Source: Chloroflexota bacterium (GTDB taxonomy: Bacteria > Chloroflexota > Dehalococcoidia > JACPQK01). From it: a stretch of 64,000 bases of DNA. Shown here in pieces: positions 51,913 through 59,343 of the stretch. The translations under genes were made by a program, and so were the position numbers. Where the stretch lies: the NCBI GenBank assembly GCA_016190505.1, contig JACPQM010000069.1, positions 45,924 through 109,923 of the forward strand. Reading direction: 5' to 3'. The stretch's first letter is position 1. The number at the start of each line of letters is the position of its first letter. The notes under the pieces were generated by a model. That model did no database searches, was not told where the DNA came from, and saw nothing but the letters and a program-made list of their open reading frames with translations.

Positions 51913-51941
51913 AATCTATCAAAGTCCCTTTGTCCTGTCAA
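51913..51941 (-). promoter_or_regulatory. Promoter of the T-box/ilv operon
   Basis: TTGACA (51936-51941) and TAGATT (51913-51918) with exact 17-base spacing, upstream of the T-box leader on the minus strand. Confidence 0.75.
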
Positions 51942-51956
51942 GCATCAGCCGGCTTC

Positions 51957-52066
51957 AGGCTACGGGCTTCGGGCTACAGGTACAGAGGTGAGTGTCCTGT
52001 AGGGGCGGGCCTCTGTGCCCGCCCTCAGCCCTGCCCTCACCCTGGCCCTCTCCCAAAGGGAGAGGG
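51957..52066. repeat. Cluster of intergenic repeats
   Basis: Contains CAGGCTACGGGCTTCGGGCT, a GTAGGGGCGGGC...GCCCGCCC hairpin at 51999-52024 and the CCCTCTCCC element at 52046-52066. The ilv promoter and the coxC end flank it. No gene. Confidence 0.75.
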
Positions 52067-52102
52067 AAACCGTAGCCTGTAGCCAGAAGTCTGTAGCCTG
52101 CT

Positions 52103-52663
52103 CTAGCTGACCAGGTACAGCGTAGGGTAGATGAATACCCAGGCCACGTCCACGAAGTGCCAGTACTTAACGGCCCCTTCCACCGCCCAGTAGCTGCCCG
52201 GGCCATATTGTACCTTGCGCCCACGCACCAACACCGCAGCCAGCGCCAGCACGCCGGTAAGCACGTGGAAGGCGTGGAATCCGGTCAGGGTGAAGAACAC
52301 TGTCCCAAATCCAGTGGAGGGAGGGAAGAAGTGAAACCCCTCAGACCACTCTATGCCTACGCCTACCAGGAACAGGAACCCCAGCCCGATGGTGACGAGG
52401 ATATTGCGCCGAAAGCCCGCCTGGTCGCCGTAGACGGCACAGGTCTCGCCGCGGTAAGCGGATAGGCTGCTCAACAACAGAACGATGGAGATGACCAGGC
52501 CCAGAGGCTGGTTCAACTCGGCGGGACGCTGCACCCCCTGAAGGTAGAAGCGGCTAAACAGGAGCGCAAGGAAGAGGAAGCTTTCTGAGCCCATGAACAG
52601 CCAGAGTCCGAGCCGGTAGATGGCCACCCGGTCTTCGCCACGGGTCTTGGCAGCGGCAGCCAC
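52103..52663 (-). CDS. coxC: Cytochrome c oxidase subunit III
   Basis: A 186-residue, five-helix subunit III: RLGLWLFMGSESFLFLALLF near residue 17, LLLSSLSAYRGE, GTVFFTLTGFHAFHVLTGVL near residue 122 and VKYWHFVDVAWVFIYPTLYL at the end. It stabilises subunit I and supports proton uptake. Short form typical of A2-type enzymes. 3 bp after coxD. Confidence 0.93.
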   Translation of the reverse strand: MAAAAKTRGEDRVAIYRLGLWLFMGSESFLFLALLFSRFYLQGVQRPAELNQPLGLVISIVLLLSSLSAYRGETCAVYGDQAGFRRNILVTIGLGFLFLVGVGIEWSEGFHFFPPSTGFGTVFFTLTGFHAFHVLTGVLALAAVLVRGRKVQYGPGSYWAVEGAVKYWHFVDVAWVFIYPTLYLVS

Positions 52664-52666
52664 CGT

Positions 52667-52873
52667 CTACTCCTCCGGGCGCCAGAGCTGTTTGATGTGC
52701 ATGAAGTAGTTGACGATGGGCCAGGCCCCAATCACCGCCAGCACGGCGAGGAAGGGCCAGACCCCCTTTTGAATAGACGTCCCCAGCACGTACTCCGCCA
52801 CCTCGATGGCCACCAGCACACCGAAAACAACAAAGCCAAGGCGCAGCTTTGGCTTCATGCCAGACTTGTGCAC
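52667..52873 (-). CDS. coxD: Cytochrome c oxidase subunit IV, prokaryotic type
   Basis: A 68-residue two-helix protein (LGFVVFGVLVAIEVAEYVLG and FLAVLAVIGAWPIVNYFMHI), the CoxD/COX4_pro pattern with the conserved IVNYFMHIKQLW end. GTG 52873 is supported by AAGGAGGT eight bases upstream; ATG 52858 is an alternative. Between coxA and coxC. Confidence 0.88.
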   Translation of the reverse strand: MHKSGMKPKLRLGFVVFGVLVAIEVAEYVLGTSIQKGVWPFLAVLAVIGAWPIVNYFMHIKQLWRPEE

Positions 52874-52906
52874 CAGTGTACCTCCTTCTCCAAACGCTAA
52901 CCTGCC

Positions 52907-54790
52907 TTAGCCGGAAGACACCCGCCCCAGACCGCCCTTCTCTTCTCCGGCTCCCCCCGCTGGGGTCACCACAGCGTGTACGGAGCCAGGAATTCCGAAG
53001 CCGTAAGGGGAACCCAACACTTGCGGCGGAGTGGGGAAGTTGTGCTCGGGCGGTGGGGAAGAGAGCTGCCACTCCAGGGTGCGGGAGCGCCAGGGGTTCG
53101 CCGGGGCGCGGGTGCCTCGCCACGCACTTGCCACCAGGTTGACAAAGAAGACCAGCATGGACAGCGCTATGACGTAGGCCGCGACGCTCACCACCGTGTT
53201 CATCGGCCCCAGACCCAGGGCTGGGTCATAGTCGGCAATCCGCCGGCGCATCCCGTTCAGCCCCAACCAGAACATGGGCTCATAGGTGACGAAGAAGCCA
53301 ACAGTCATCAGCGCCCAGTGGAGTTTCCCCAGTCCCCGGTTGAGGAGGCGGCCCGTCACCTTGGGGAACCAGAAATAGATGGCCGCCATGGCCGGAAATA
53401 CAAACCCCCCAAACAGCGTGTGGTGGAAGTGCGCCACCACCCAGTAGGTGTCGTGGATGTACAGGTCAGTGGGCACAATGCCGTTGGGGATCCCCGTCAG
53501 GCCCCCAACCAGGAAGACCGCAATAGCGGTGAGCGCAAAGAGCATGGGAGTGTCCAAGCTGATCTTCCCGTGCCACATGGTAGCCAGCCAGGAGAAGATC
53601 TTGACCCCGGTAGGCACCGCTACCAGCATGGTGGTGACCATGAAAGGAATCCTGAGCCACTCTTCTATGCCCGCAGTGAACATGTGATGGCCCCAGACAA
53701 TAGCCCCCTGGAGAGCGATACCAAAGCTGGATAGGGCCACCAGCCGGTAGCCAAAGAGGGGCTTGCGGGAGAACACAGGCACTATCTCGCTGATCACACC
53801 CAGCCCGGGCAGGACGAAGATGTACACCGCGGGGTGAGAGTAGAGCCAGAACAAGTGCTGGAACAGGAGGACGTTGCCGCCCTTGGCGGGGTCAAAGAAG
53901 CCTAGCCCCAAGACCCGCTGCAAGAGCACCATGAGGAAGGCAATGCCCACGAACTGAGTGAAGACGATCTGGAGGAAAGCTGTAGCCAGCGCCGTCCAAA
54001 CGAAGATAGGCATCCGGAAGAGGCCCATGCCGGGCGCCCGCATTTTCATTATGGTGGCAAGGAAGTTGACGCCGCCCAAAATGGAGGACCAGCCCACCAG
54101 GTAGAAGGCCAGGATCATCAACTGCATGCCTAGCGGCGCTTTGGTGCTTAGAGGGGGATAGCCGGTCCAGCCAGTATCGAAGCCTCCGGCGGGCAGCGCA
54201 AAGAGGAGCAGGAACACCGCAGGGACGGTAATCCAGTAGGAGAAAGCGTTGAGCCGGGGGAAGGCCATGTCGCGGGCCCCGATCATCAGGGGCACCAGGT
54301 AGTTGATCATGCCCGACACGCCCAGGAGCACTGCCCCCAGCATCATTATCCCGTGCAGGCTCATCAGCGAGTTATAGGTATCCGGGCTAAGGAACTGGAG
54401 TCCGGGTTGAGAGGTCTCCAAACGGGCGATAAGCTGGTAAATACCAGCCACGGCAATGACGACCAGGGAAGTGGCCATGTACTGGATGCCGATGACCTTG
54501 TGGTTGGGGTCGGCACCAAAATAGCGGGTCCAGCCCCAGAAGTGATGCCCTCCCGGCTCCTCGATCCCTTTACCCAGGACCCAGCCCCACCAGGCGCTGA
54601 AGGCGCCCACTCCGGCCAAGTAAGCTGGGATACCTACCAGGGTTCCCGCCAGGGTCACCTGATCAGGCTGCCAGGCAGGATACCCCAGCGCGCTTCGCAC
54701 CACCATAGTCAACGCCATGCCCACGGCGGTGCCTGCCAGCCCGGCGATCACGCCTTTCAACAGCCCCAGCGAGAGCAATGTTCTCATCAC
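52907..54790 (-). CDS. coxA: Cytochrome c oxidase subunit I, A2 type, with extra N-terminal helices
   Basis: Heme-copper oxygen reductase core, 627 residues. Heme and Cu ligands are visible: SLHGIMMLG (low-spin heme His) near residue 143, LFWLYSHPAVYIFVLPG near residue 315 (Cu_B His with the H-x3-Y crosslink), VWGHHMFTAGI near residue 364 and VVAHFHHTLFGGF near residue 452. Y-S-H-P-A-V-Y lacks the helix VI Glu, so it is A2-type. About 90 residues before the canonical helix I contain two additional membrane spans (GVIAGLAGTAVGMALTM and GTLVGIPAYLAGVGAFSAWW). A Pro-rich tail of about 65 residues follows the last helix. Confidence 0.94.
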   Translation of the reverse strand: MMRTLLSLGLLKGVIAGLAGTAVGMALTMVVRSALGYPAWQPDQVTLAGTLVGIPAYLAGVGAFSAWWGWVLGKGIEEPGGHHFWGWTRYFGADPNHKVIGIQYMATSLVVIAVAGIYQLIARLETSQPGLQFLSPDTYNSLMSLHGIMMLGAVLLGVSGMINYLVPLMIGARDMAFPRLNAFSYWITVPAVFLLLFALPAGGFDTGWTGYPPLSTKAPLGMQLMILAFYLVGWSSILGGVNFLATIMKMRAPGMGLFRMPIFVWTALATAFLQIVFTQFVGIAFLMVLLQRVLGLGFFDPAKGGNVLLFQHLFWLYSHPAVYIFVLPGLGVISEIVPVFSRKPLFGYRLVALSSFGIALQGAIVWGHHMFTAGIEEWLRIPFMVTTMLVAVPTGVKIFSWLATMWHGKISLDTPMLFALTAIAVFLVGGLTGIPNGIVPTDLYIHDTYWVVAHFHHTLFGGFVFPAMAAIYFWFPKVTGRLLNRGLGKLHWALMTVGFFVTYEPMFWLGLNGMRRRIADYDPALGLGPMNTVVSVAAYVIALSMLVFFVNLVASAWRGTRAPANPWRSRTLEWQLSSPPPEHNFPTPPQVLGSPYGFGIPGSVHAVVTPAGGAGEEKGGLGRVSSG

Positions 54791-54820
54791 GCCCTCACTG
54801 CACCCGGATAGCGTCCAGCG

Positions 54821-55525
54821 TCACTTCCGTTGCTCCGCTATCCATTGCTGGAAGGCGGCGCCATCCACCACGCTCACCGGCGCCCGCATGGCCCAATGAA
54901 GCAGGCCGCACAGCTCGGCGCACTGAACCTGGTAGTTGCCAATAACGGTGGGTGTTATGCGCAAGTGCTTTTCCATGCCGGGAACCGCATCCATCTTGAC
55001 GCGGAACTCGGGGACCCAGAAGGAATGGATCACGTCGCGGCTGGCGAGCCGCAACAAGACGGGCTGGTCCACCGGCATTCGAAGCTGGGGAGAAGTGAAC
55101 CCGTACTGGGGATATTCGAAGAGCCAGGCGAACTGCATAGCATTCACCTTGACCACGAGCTCCTGCCCGGGCGGCGGCCGGAGCATGTCGCGCAGCACGA
55201 TACCGCCGTAGGTGGCCAGCGACAACACTAGGGCCAACGGGATGATGGTCCACACAGTCTCCAGGGCCGCGTTCCCCTCTGTGGGAGGGCCATCGTCGGT
55301 GTCCCCCGGACGGCGCCGGAAGGCGATCACGCTGTAAACAAGAAACACCATCACCAGAGCGAAGATGGCCCCGCCGAGAGCGAGCTGCACCGTGAGCAGG
55401 GTGTCTATCTGTGCAGCCTGCTTGGCTGCCTGCGCGGGCACCAGAGGCACCTTGAGGAAGAGAAGCGCTAGCAGGGCGGCCCCCACTATTGTCAGCGCTA
55501 TGACCGCGATCCAGTGCTTGCGCAA
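54821..55525 (-). CDS. coxB: Cytochrome c oxidase subunit II (CuA)
   Basis: A 234-residue subunit II with two membrane helices (residues 8-28 and 45-65, AALETVWTIIPLALVLSL near residue 88) and a CuA cupredoxin domain: FAWLFEYPQYG, DVIHSFWVPEFRVKMDAVPG near residue 161 and C-x3-C-x3-H-x2-M in CAELCGLLHWAM near residue 202. No cytochrome c domain is fused, so an external donor is needed. Start TTG 55525 has GGGGGG upstream. First gene of the cox operon. Confidence 0.93.
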   Translation of the reverse strand: MRKHWIAVIALTIVGAALLALLFLKVPLVPAQAAKQAAQIDTLLTVQLALGGAIFALVMVFLVYSVIAFRRRPGDTDDGPPTEGNAALETVWTIIPLALVLSLATYGGIVLRDMLRPPPGQELVVKVNAMQFAWLFEYPQYGFTSPQLRMPVDQPVLLRLASRDVIHSFWVPEFRVKMDAVPGMEKHLRITPTVIGNYQVQCAELCGLLHWAMRAPVSVVDGAAFQQWIAEQRK

Positions 55526-55581
55526 CCAGAGTCCCCCCAGGGTCCGTGACCCGATCGCCAGCTAGTTGGACACCAGGGCTA

Positions 55582-55610
55582 ACAATAGTAATTATTAGCG
55601 CAATTGTCAA
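55582..55610 (-). promoter_or_regulatory. Promoter of the cox operon
   Basis: TTGACA (55605-55610) and TATTGT (55582-55587), 17-base spacing, minus strand, about 50 bases before coxB. Confidence 0.7.
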
Positions 55611-55716
55611 GACCTGGGGACAAGGTGGGCCTCATGTCGCCGGTCACGTCCGGGCAGCAGGGCAGCAGCCTCGGCCAGAGCAAGGCCCAGCAAGGGCATC
55701 GGGGCGCCGGCCGGCG

Positions 55717-55746
55717 TTCGACAGGAGGCAGCGCCCAGAATATACT
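55717..55746 (+). promoter_or_regulatory. Possible promoter of the CoA-transferase gene
   Basis: TTCGAC at 55717-55722 and TATACT at 55741-55746, 18-base spacing; the ATG at 55774 follows after GAGGAAAAGGA. Confidence 0.45.
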
Positions 55747-55773
55747 GAAGTCACTTTCGCTTGAGGAAAAGGA

Positions 55774-56970
55774 ATGGCTAGACCTCTGGATGGCATTCGG
55801 GTCCTGGAGCTGGCGCACGCCCTGGCCGGCCCCAGTGGCGGCATGCACCTGGCGGACTACGGCGCCGACGTGCTGAAGGTGGAGCCACTGGAGGGCGACC
55901 TCTGGCGACGCTACCCTTATATGCCGCCGGGCAGCCGTCTGGCCAAGGCCCGCATGAGCCGGACGTTCATAGTGCTCAACCGCAACAAGCGCAGCCTGGC
56001 GGTGGACCTGCGGCAAGACCGGGGGCGGGAGATCATGCTCCGCCTGGTCCGCCGGTCCGACGTCCTGATCGAGAACCTGCCCACCGGGGGCATGGACAAG
56101 TTGGGGCTGGGCTACGAAACCCTTCAAGAGCTCAACCCCCGCCTGGTCTACGCTTCGATCTCCGGCCTTGGCTCACGAGGGCCCGAGGCAGACCGTCGAG
56201 CGTTCGACAGTATCGCCCAGGGCCGGGCAGGCATTCTGGCCGGGCGCCGCTACGAGGACGGTAGTCCGGTTGTCCCCAGCACATATACCTCAGACATGGC
56301 CTGTGGCATTCTGCTGGCCTACGCCGTCACCATGTGCCTGTTCGAGCGAGAGAAGAGCGGGAAGGGGCAAAGAGTCCAACTCTCCCTGCTGGGGTCCGCC
56401 CTGGCCGTCTTTGCGCCTCAGTTGGTCAGGCTTGCAAACGACGCGCTGGCCCAGCCCGCATCCCACCCCCTGGGCCTGCCCTACCGCTGCCAGGATGGGC
56501 GCTACATCATTCTTTCGGCGATTACCGACAAACAATGGGGCGGACTGTGCAAAGCGATGGACCTGGAGCACTTGCTGGAGGAGCCCCTCTTTGCTAGCGC
56601 TACCGACCGGCAGGACCACGGCGATGCCCTCTTCCCCATTCTGGAGACCGTGTTCCTCTCCCGTCCGGCAGCGGAATGGGTGGAACGCATGGCGGCCGAG
56701 GGCGTCCCCGCCGGCGTGGTGCAGGAGAAAGAGGAGGTCTTCTCCGACCCGCAGGTCCTGGCCAACGACTTCATCGTGACCCGGCCTCACCCCGTGTTGG
56801 GTGAGGTAAGCCTGCTGGGGCTACCCTTCTCTCTAGGGCGCACGCCCGGGGAAGTCGCCCGGGTAGCCCCCACGCTGGGCGAGCACTCTGAGGAAGTCCT
56901 CCAGGAGCTGGGCTACGACGACGTCGCGGCAAAGGAACTGCGGGACCAGACCGTTGTGTATGGCGCGTAG
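55774..56970 (+). CDS. CaiB/BaiF-type (family III) CoA-transferase
   Basis: A 398-residue family III CoA-transferase that moves CoA between carboxylic acids. GIRVLELAHALAGPSGGMHL at the start, DYGADVLKVEPLEGD, NRNKRSLAVDL and the catalytic Asp in RAFDSIAQGRAGILAG near residue 154; later GLPYRCQDGRYIILSA and GVPAGVVQEKEEVFSDPQV are family segments. Substrate unknown; formyl-CoA, carnitine, bile acid or benzylsuccinate types share this pattern. Its TAG stop (56968-56970) is inside a palindromic repeat. Confidence 0.92.
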   Translation: MARPLDGIRVLELAHALAGPSGGMHLADYGADVLKVEPLEGDLWRRYPYMPPGSRLAKARMSRTFIVLNRNKRSLAVDLRQDRGREIMLRLVRRSDVLIENLPTGGMDKLGLGYETLQELNPRLVYASISGLGSRGPEADRRAFDSIAQGRAGILAGRRYEDGSPVVPSTYTSDMACGILLAYAVTMCLFEREKSGKGQRVQLSLLGSALAVFAPQLVRLANDALAQPASHPLGLPYRCQDGRYIILSAITDKQWGGLCKAMDLEHLLEEPLFASATDRQDHGDALFPILETVFLSRPAAEWVERMAAEGVPAGVVQEKEEVFSDPQVLANDFIVTRPHPVLGEVSLLGLPFSLGRTPGEVARVAPTLGEHSEEVLQELGYDDVAAKELRDQTVVYGA

Positions 56971-56994
56971 GGGCGACCCGCCGGGTCGCCCCTG
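56967..56994. repeat. GTAG/CTAC-family palindrome supplying the CoA-transferase stop
   Basis: GTAGGGGCGACCC and GGGTCGCCCCTGC, one terminal mismatch. The TAG at its edge ends the upstream gene. Confidence 0.85.
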
Positions 56995-57085
56995 CAACCG
57001 CTTGCAGGCAGCGGCAAGATGGCGCACAATCCGTGGCATGAGAGGGGGCTTTCGCAGTACCCCGTAGCGGGAATAGATTCCAGCT

Positions 57086-58693
57086 ATGCCTACGCTGAAC
57101 TGGATCGGTAAGGAAGCGGTGGTGACCCACCACCAGCAGGTGCCCTACCACCTGCTCAAGGACGTGCCCGACCTTGCCTGTGGCGGCCCGGGCAGCGGCA
57201 ACCTCATTGTCCAGGGCGACAACCTGGTGGCCCTCAAGGCGCTCTTGCCCTACTACGCGGGGCAGGTGAAATGCATCTACATTGATCCCCCGTACAACAC
57301 GGGCAACGAGGGCTGGGTGTACAACGACAATGTGAACAGCCCACTGATCCGCGAATGGCTGGGCAAGGTGGTGGGGGGCGAGGGCGAGACCCTGGACCGG
57401 CACGACCGCTGGCTGTGCATGATGTATCCCCGCCTGGACCTGCTCCGGCAGTTCCTGCGCGAAGACGGGGCTATCTTCATCAGCATTGACGACAACGAGG
57501 TTCAATCCCTTAGGTTTATGATGGATGAAATCTTCGGGCAGCAGAACTTCGTCACTACGGTGAGTTGGCAGAAAATCTACACTGTCAAGAATTCTGCGCG
57601 ACAGTTTTCCGAAATGCACGACTACTTGGTTGTATATGCGAGGCACGCGGACACCTGGAAGCCCAATCTGGTCCCGAGGGCCTCCAAACAAGACAGGGCG
57701 TATAAGAACCCTGACAATGATTCTAGAGGCCCTTGGAAAGCGACGCCAGCCCATGCAAGGAACTATTACAGCCAGGGCCTCTATTCCATCAGATGCCCTT
57801 CCGGCCGCGTGATTGAAGGGCCACCGAACGGCACTTATTGGCGTTACCCGCAGGCTACGTTTCTCAAGCTCGCCGCATCCGGTGCAATCTGGTGGGGAAA
57901 GGACGGAAACGGCGTACCTGCCCAGAAACGATTCTTGTCCGAAGTAAAGCAAGGTGTCGTCCCTGCGACTATGTGGTTGCACGATGAGGCTGGCCATAAT
58001 GCGGAAGCTAAGAACGAGCTACGAGATGTGTTATCTGCCGACACGGAGATGTTCATCACCCCCAAGCCAACTCGACTTGTCCGCCGCGTCCTCGAATTGG
58101 CCTCAGACCGGGATTCGTTAGTTCTGGACTCCTTCGCCGGTTCAGGCACCACGGGCCACGCAGTCCTCAAGCTTAACGCGCAGGACGGCGGCAACCGGCG
58201 CTTTATCCTGGTGGAGATGGAGCCAGATGTCGCCCGCAGCATCACCGCCGAGCGCGTGCGGCGTGTGGCCCTGGGCTACGCCAACGCCAGGGGGGAGCAC
58301 GTGGAGGGGCTGGGCGGCGGCTTCCGGTTCTGTGAGCTGGGCGAGCCGCTGTTTGATGAAGGCGGCAAGATCCGGGAGACGGTGAGCTTTGCCGACCTGG
58401 CCCGGCACGTCTACTTTAGCGAGACCGGGGAGCCGCTGCCCCGTGATGGGGTCACTGAATCGCCGTTGTTGGGCGTGTGCCGCGGTGTGGGTATCTACCT
58501 GCTGTACAACGGCATCCTGGGCGACAAGAGCGCCAATGGCGGCAACGTGCTCACCCGGTCGGTGCTGGCCCAACTCCCGCCCTTCGAAGGGCAGAAGGTC
58601 ATCTACTGCGCCGGTTCCCTGCTGGGGCGCGACCGGCTCCAGGCGGAGCGCATCATTGTGCGCCAGACCCCATACGAAATCAAGGTGAGCTAG
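57086..58693 (+). CDS. Type III restriction-modification methyltransferase (Mod)
   Basis: A 535-residue beta-class DNA adenine methyltransferase. Catalytic motif IV is CIYIDPPYNTGNEGWVYND near residue 68 and motif I is LVLDSFAGSGTTGHAVLKLN near residue 347; the order DPPY then FxGxG defines the beta class of Mod subunits. The middle (residues 145-300) is the target recognition region with a change in codon use (AT-richer at 57540-58120), often seen when recognition domains are exchanged. It is followed by ORF6N and res in one operon. Confidence 0.93.
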   Translation: MPTLNWIGKEAVVTHHQQVPYHLLKDVPDLACGGPGSGNLIVQGDNLVALKALLPYYAGQVKCIYIDPPYNTGNEGWVYNDNVNSPLIREWLGKVVGGEGETLDRHDRWLCMMYPRLDLLRQFLREDGAIFISIDDNEVQSLRFMMDEIFGQQNFVTTVSWQKIYTVKNSARQFSEMHDYLVVYARHADTWKPNLVPRASKQDRAYKNPDNDSRGPWKATPAHARNYYSQGLYSIRCPSGRVIEGPPNGTYWRYPQATFLKLAASGAIWWGKDGNGVPAQKRFLSEVKQGVVPATMWLHDEAGHNAEAKNELRDVLSADTEMFITPKPTRLVRRVLELASDRDSLVLDSFAGSGTTGHAVLKLNAQDGGNRRFILVEMEPDVARSITAERVRRVALGYANARGEHVEGLGGGFRFCELGEPLFDEGGKIRETVSFADLARHVYFSETGEPLPRDGVTESPLLGVCRGVGIYLLYNGILGDKSANGGNVLTRSVLAQLPPFEGQKVIYCAGSLLGRDRLQAERIIVRQTPYEIKVS

Positions 58694-58698
58694 AGACC

Positions 58699-59343
58699 AT
58701 GTCCCAACAGGACTTCGCCATCGAACCGTTGGAGCCGCTGATCTTCACCATCCGCGGGCAGCGGGTGATGCTGGACGCAGACCTGGCCCGGGTCTACGGC
58801 GTGCCGACGAAGGTGTTCAACCAGGCCGTGAAGCGCAACGCCGCTCGATTCCCGGAGGATTTCGCCTTTCAGCTTACGGCTGAGGAGACGGCCAACTTGA
58901 GGTCACAGTTTGTGACCTCAAACTTGCCCGCTGCTCAACCGGCAGACAACCCGGACTCATCACAAAATGTGATGAGTCCGCCGCAAGGGCCCTCGAGCCA
59001 GGGCGGCTGGAACTGGTCACAGTTTGTGACCAGTTCCAGCCGGCATCGAGGGGCGACCTATCGCCCCTGGGCATTTACCGAGCACGGAGCGCTGATGGCG
59101 GCCAATGTGCTGCGCAGCGAGCGAGCGGTCCAGATGAGCGTCTTCGTAATCCGCGCCTTCGTGCGCCTGCGTGAGCAGGTTGCGTCAAACCAGGCCATAC
59201 TCAAGCGGCTGGCGGAGATAGACAAGACGCTGCTTCAGCACGATGCCAGCCTGCGGGACATCTACCGGAAGCTGCTGCCGCTGCTCCAACCGCCACCCAA
59301 CGAGCCCAAACGGCGCCTGGGGTTCCACACAGACGACAAATGA
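58699..59343 (+). CDS. ORF6N-domain DNA-binding protein between mod and res
   Basis: A 214-residue protein. The N-terminal ORF6N domain reads GQRVMLDADLARVYGVPTKV and VKRNAARFPEDFAFQL, and the later YRPWAFTEHGALMAANVLRS closes the domain; a coiled-coil-like tail follows (residues 150-195, RLREQVASNQAILKRLAEID). Between, residues 66-114 contain three S-Q-x-V-T/M-S repeats encoded by perfect palindromes. ATG 58699 is 5 bases after the mod stop, and its own stop overlaps res as ATGA. ORF6N proteins are mostly phage or mobile-element regulators; what it does in an R-M operon is unknown. Confidence 0.82.
   Translation: MSQQDFAIEPLEPLIFTIRGQRVMLDADLARVYGVPTKVFNQAVKRNAARFPEDFAFQLTAEETANLRSQFVTSNLPAAQPADNPDSSQNVMSPPQGPSSQGGWNWSQFVTSSSRHRGATYRPWAFTEHGALMAANVLRSERAVQMSVFVIRAFVRLREQVASNQAILKRLAEIDKTLLQHDASLRDIYRKLLPLLQPPPNEPKRRLGFHTDDK
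58897..59042. repeat. Three perfect palindromes inside the ORF6N gene
   Basis: 58897-58921 (11-bp arms), 58952-58980 (13-bp arms) and 59004-59042 (18-bp arms), each with a TCACA-N3-TGTGA core and a 3-base loop (GTT, AAA, GTT). Flanking arm sequences differ, so they are related by core, not by copying of the whole unit. Confidence 0.95.

Noticed and set aside
56771..57997. 408-residue minus-strand ORF over the CoA-transferase and mod genes
   Set aside because: Spans two well-supported plus-strand genes; composition typical of a shadow frame.
58897..59042. Possible CRISPR-like array in the ORF6N gene
   Set aside because: Only three units, different arm sequences and unequal spacing; they are in-frame coding palindromes.
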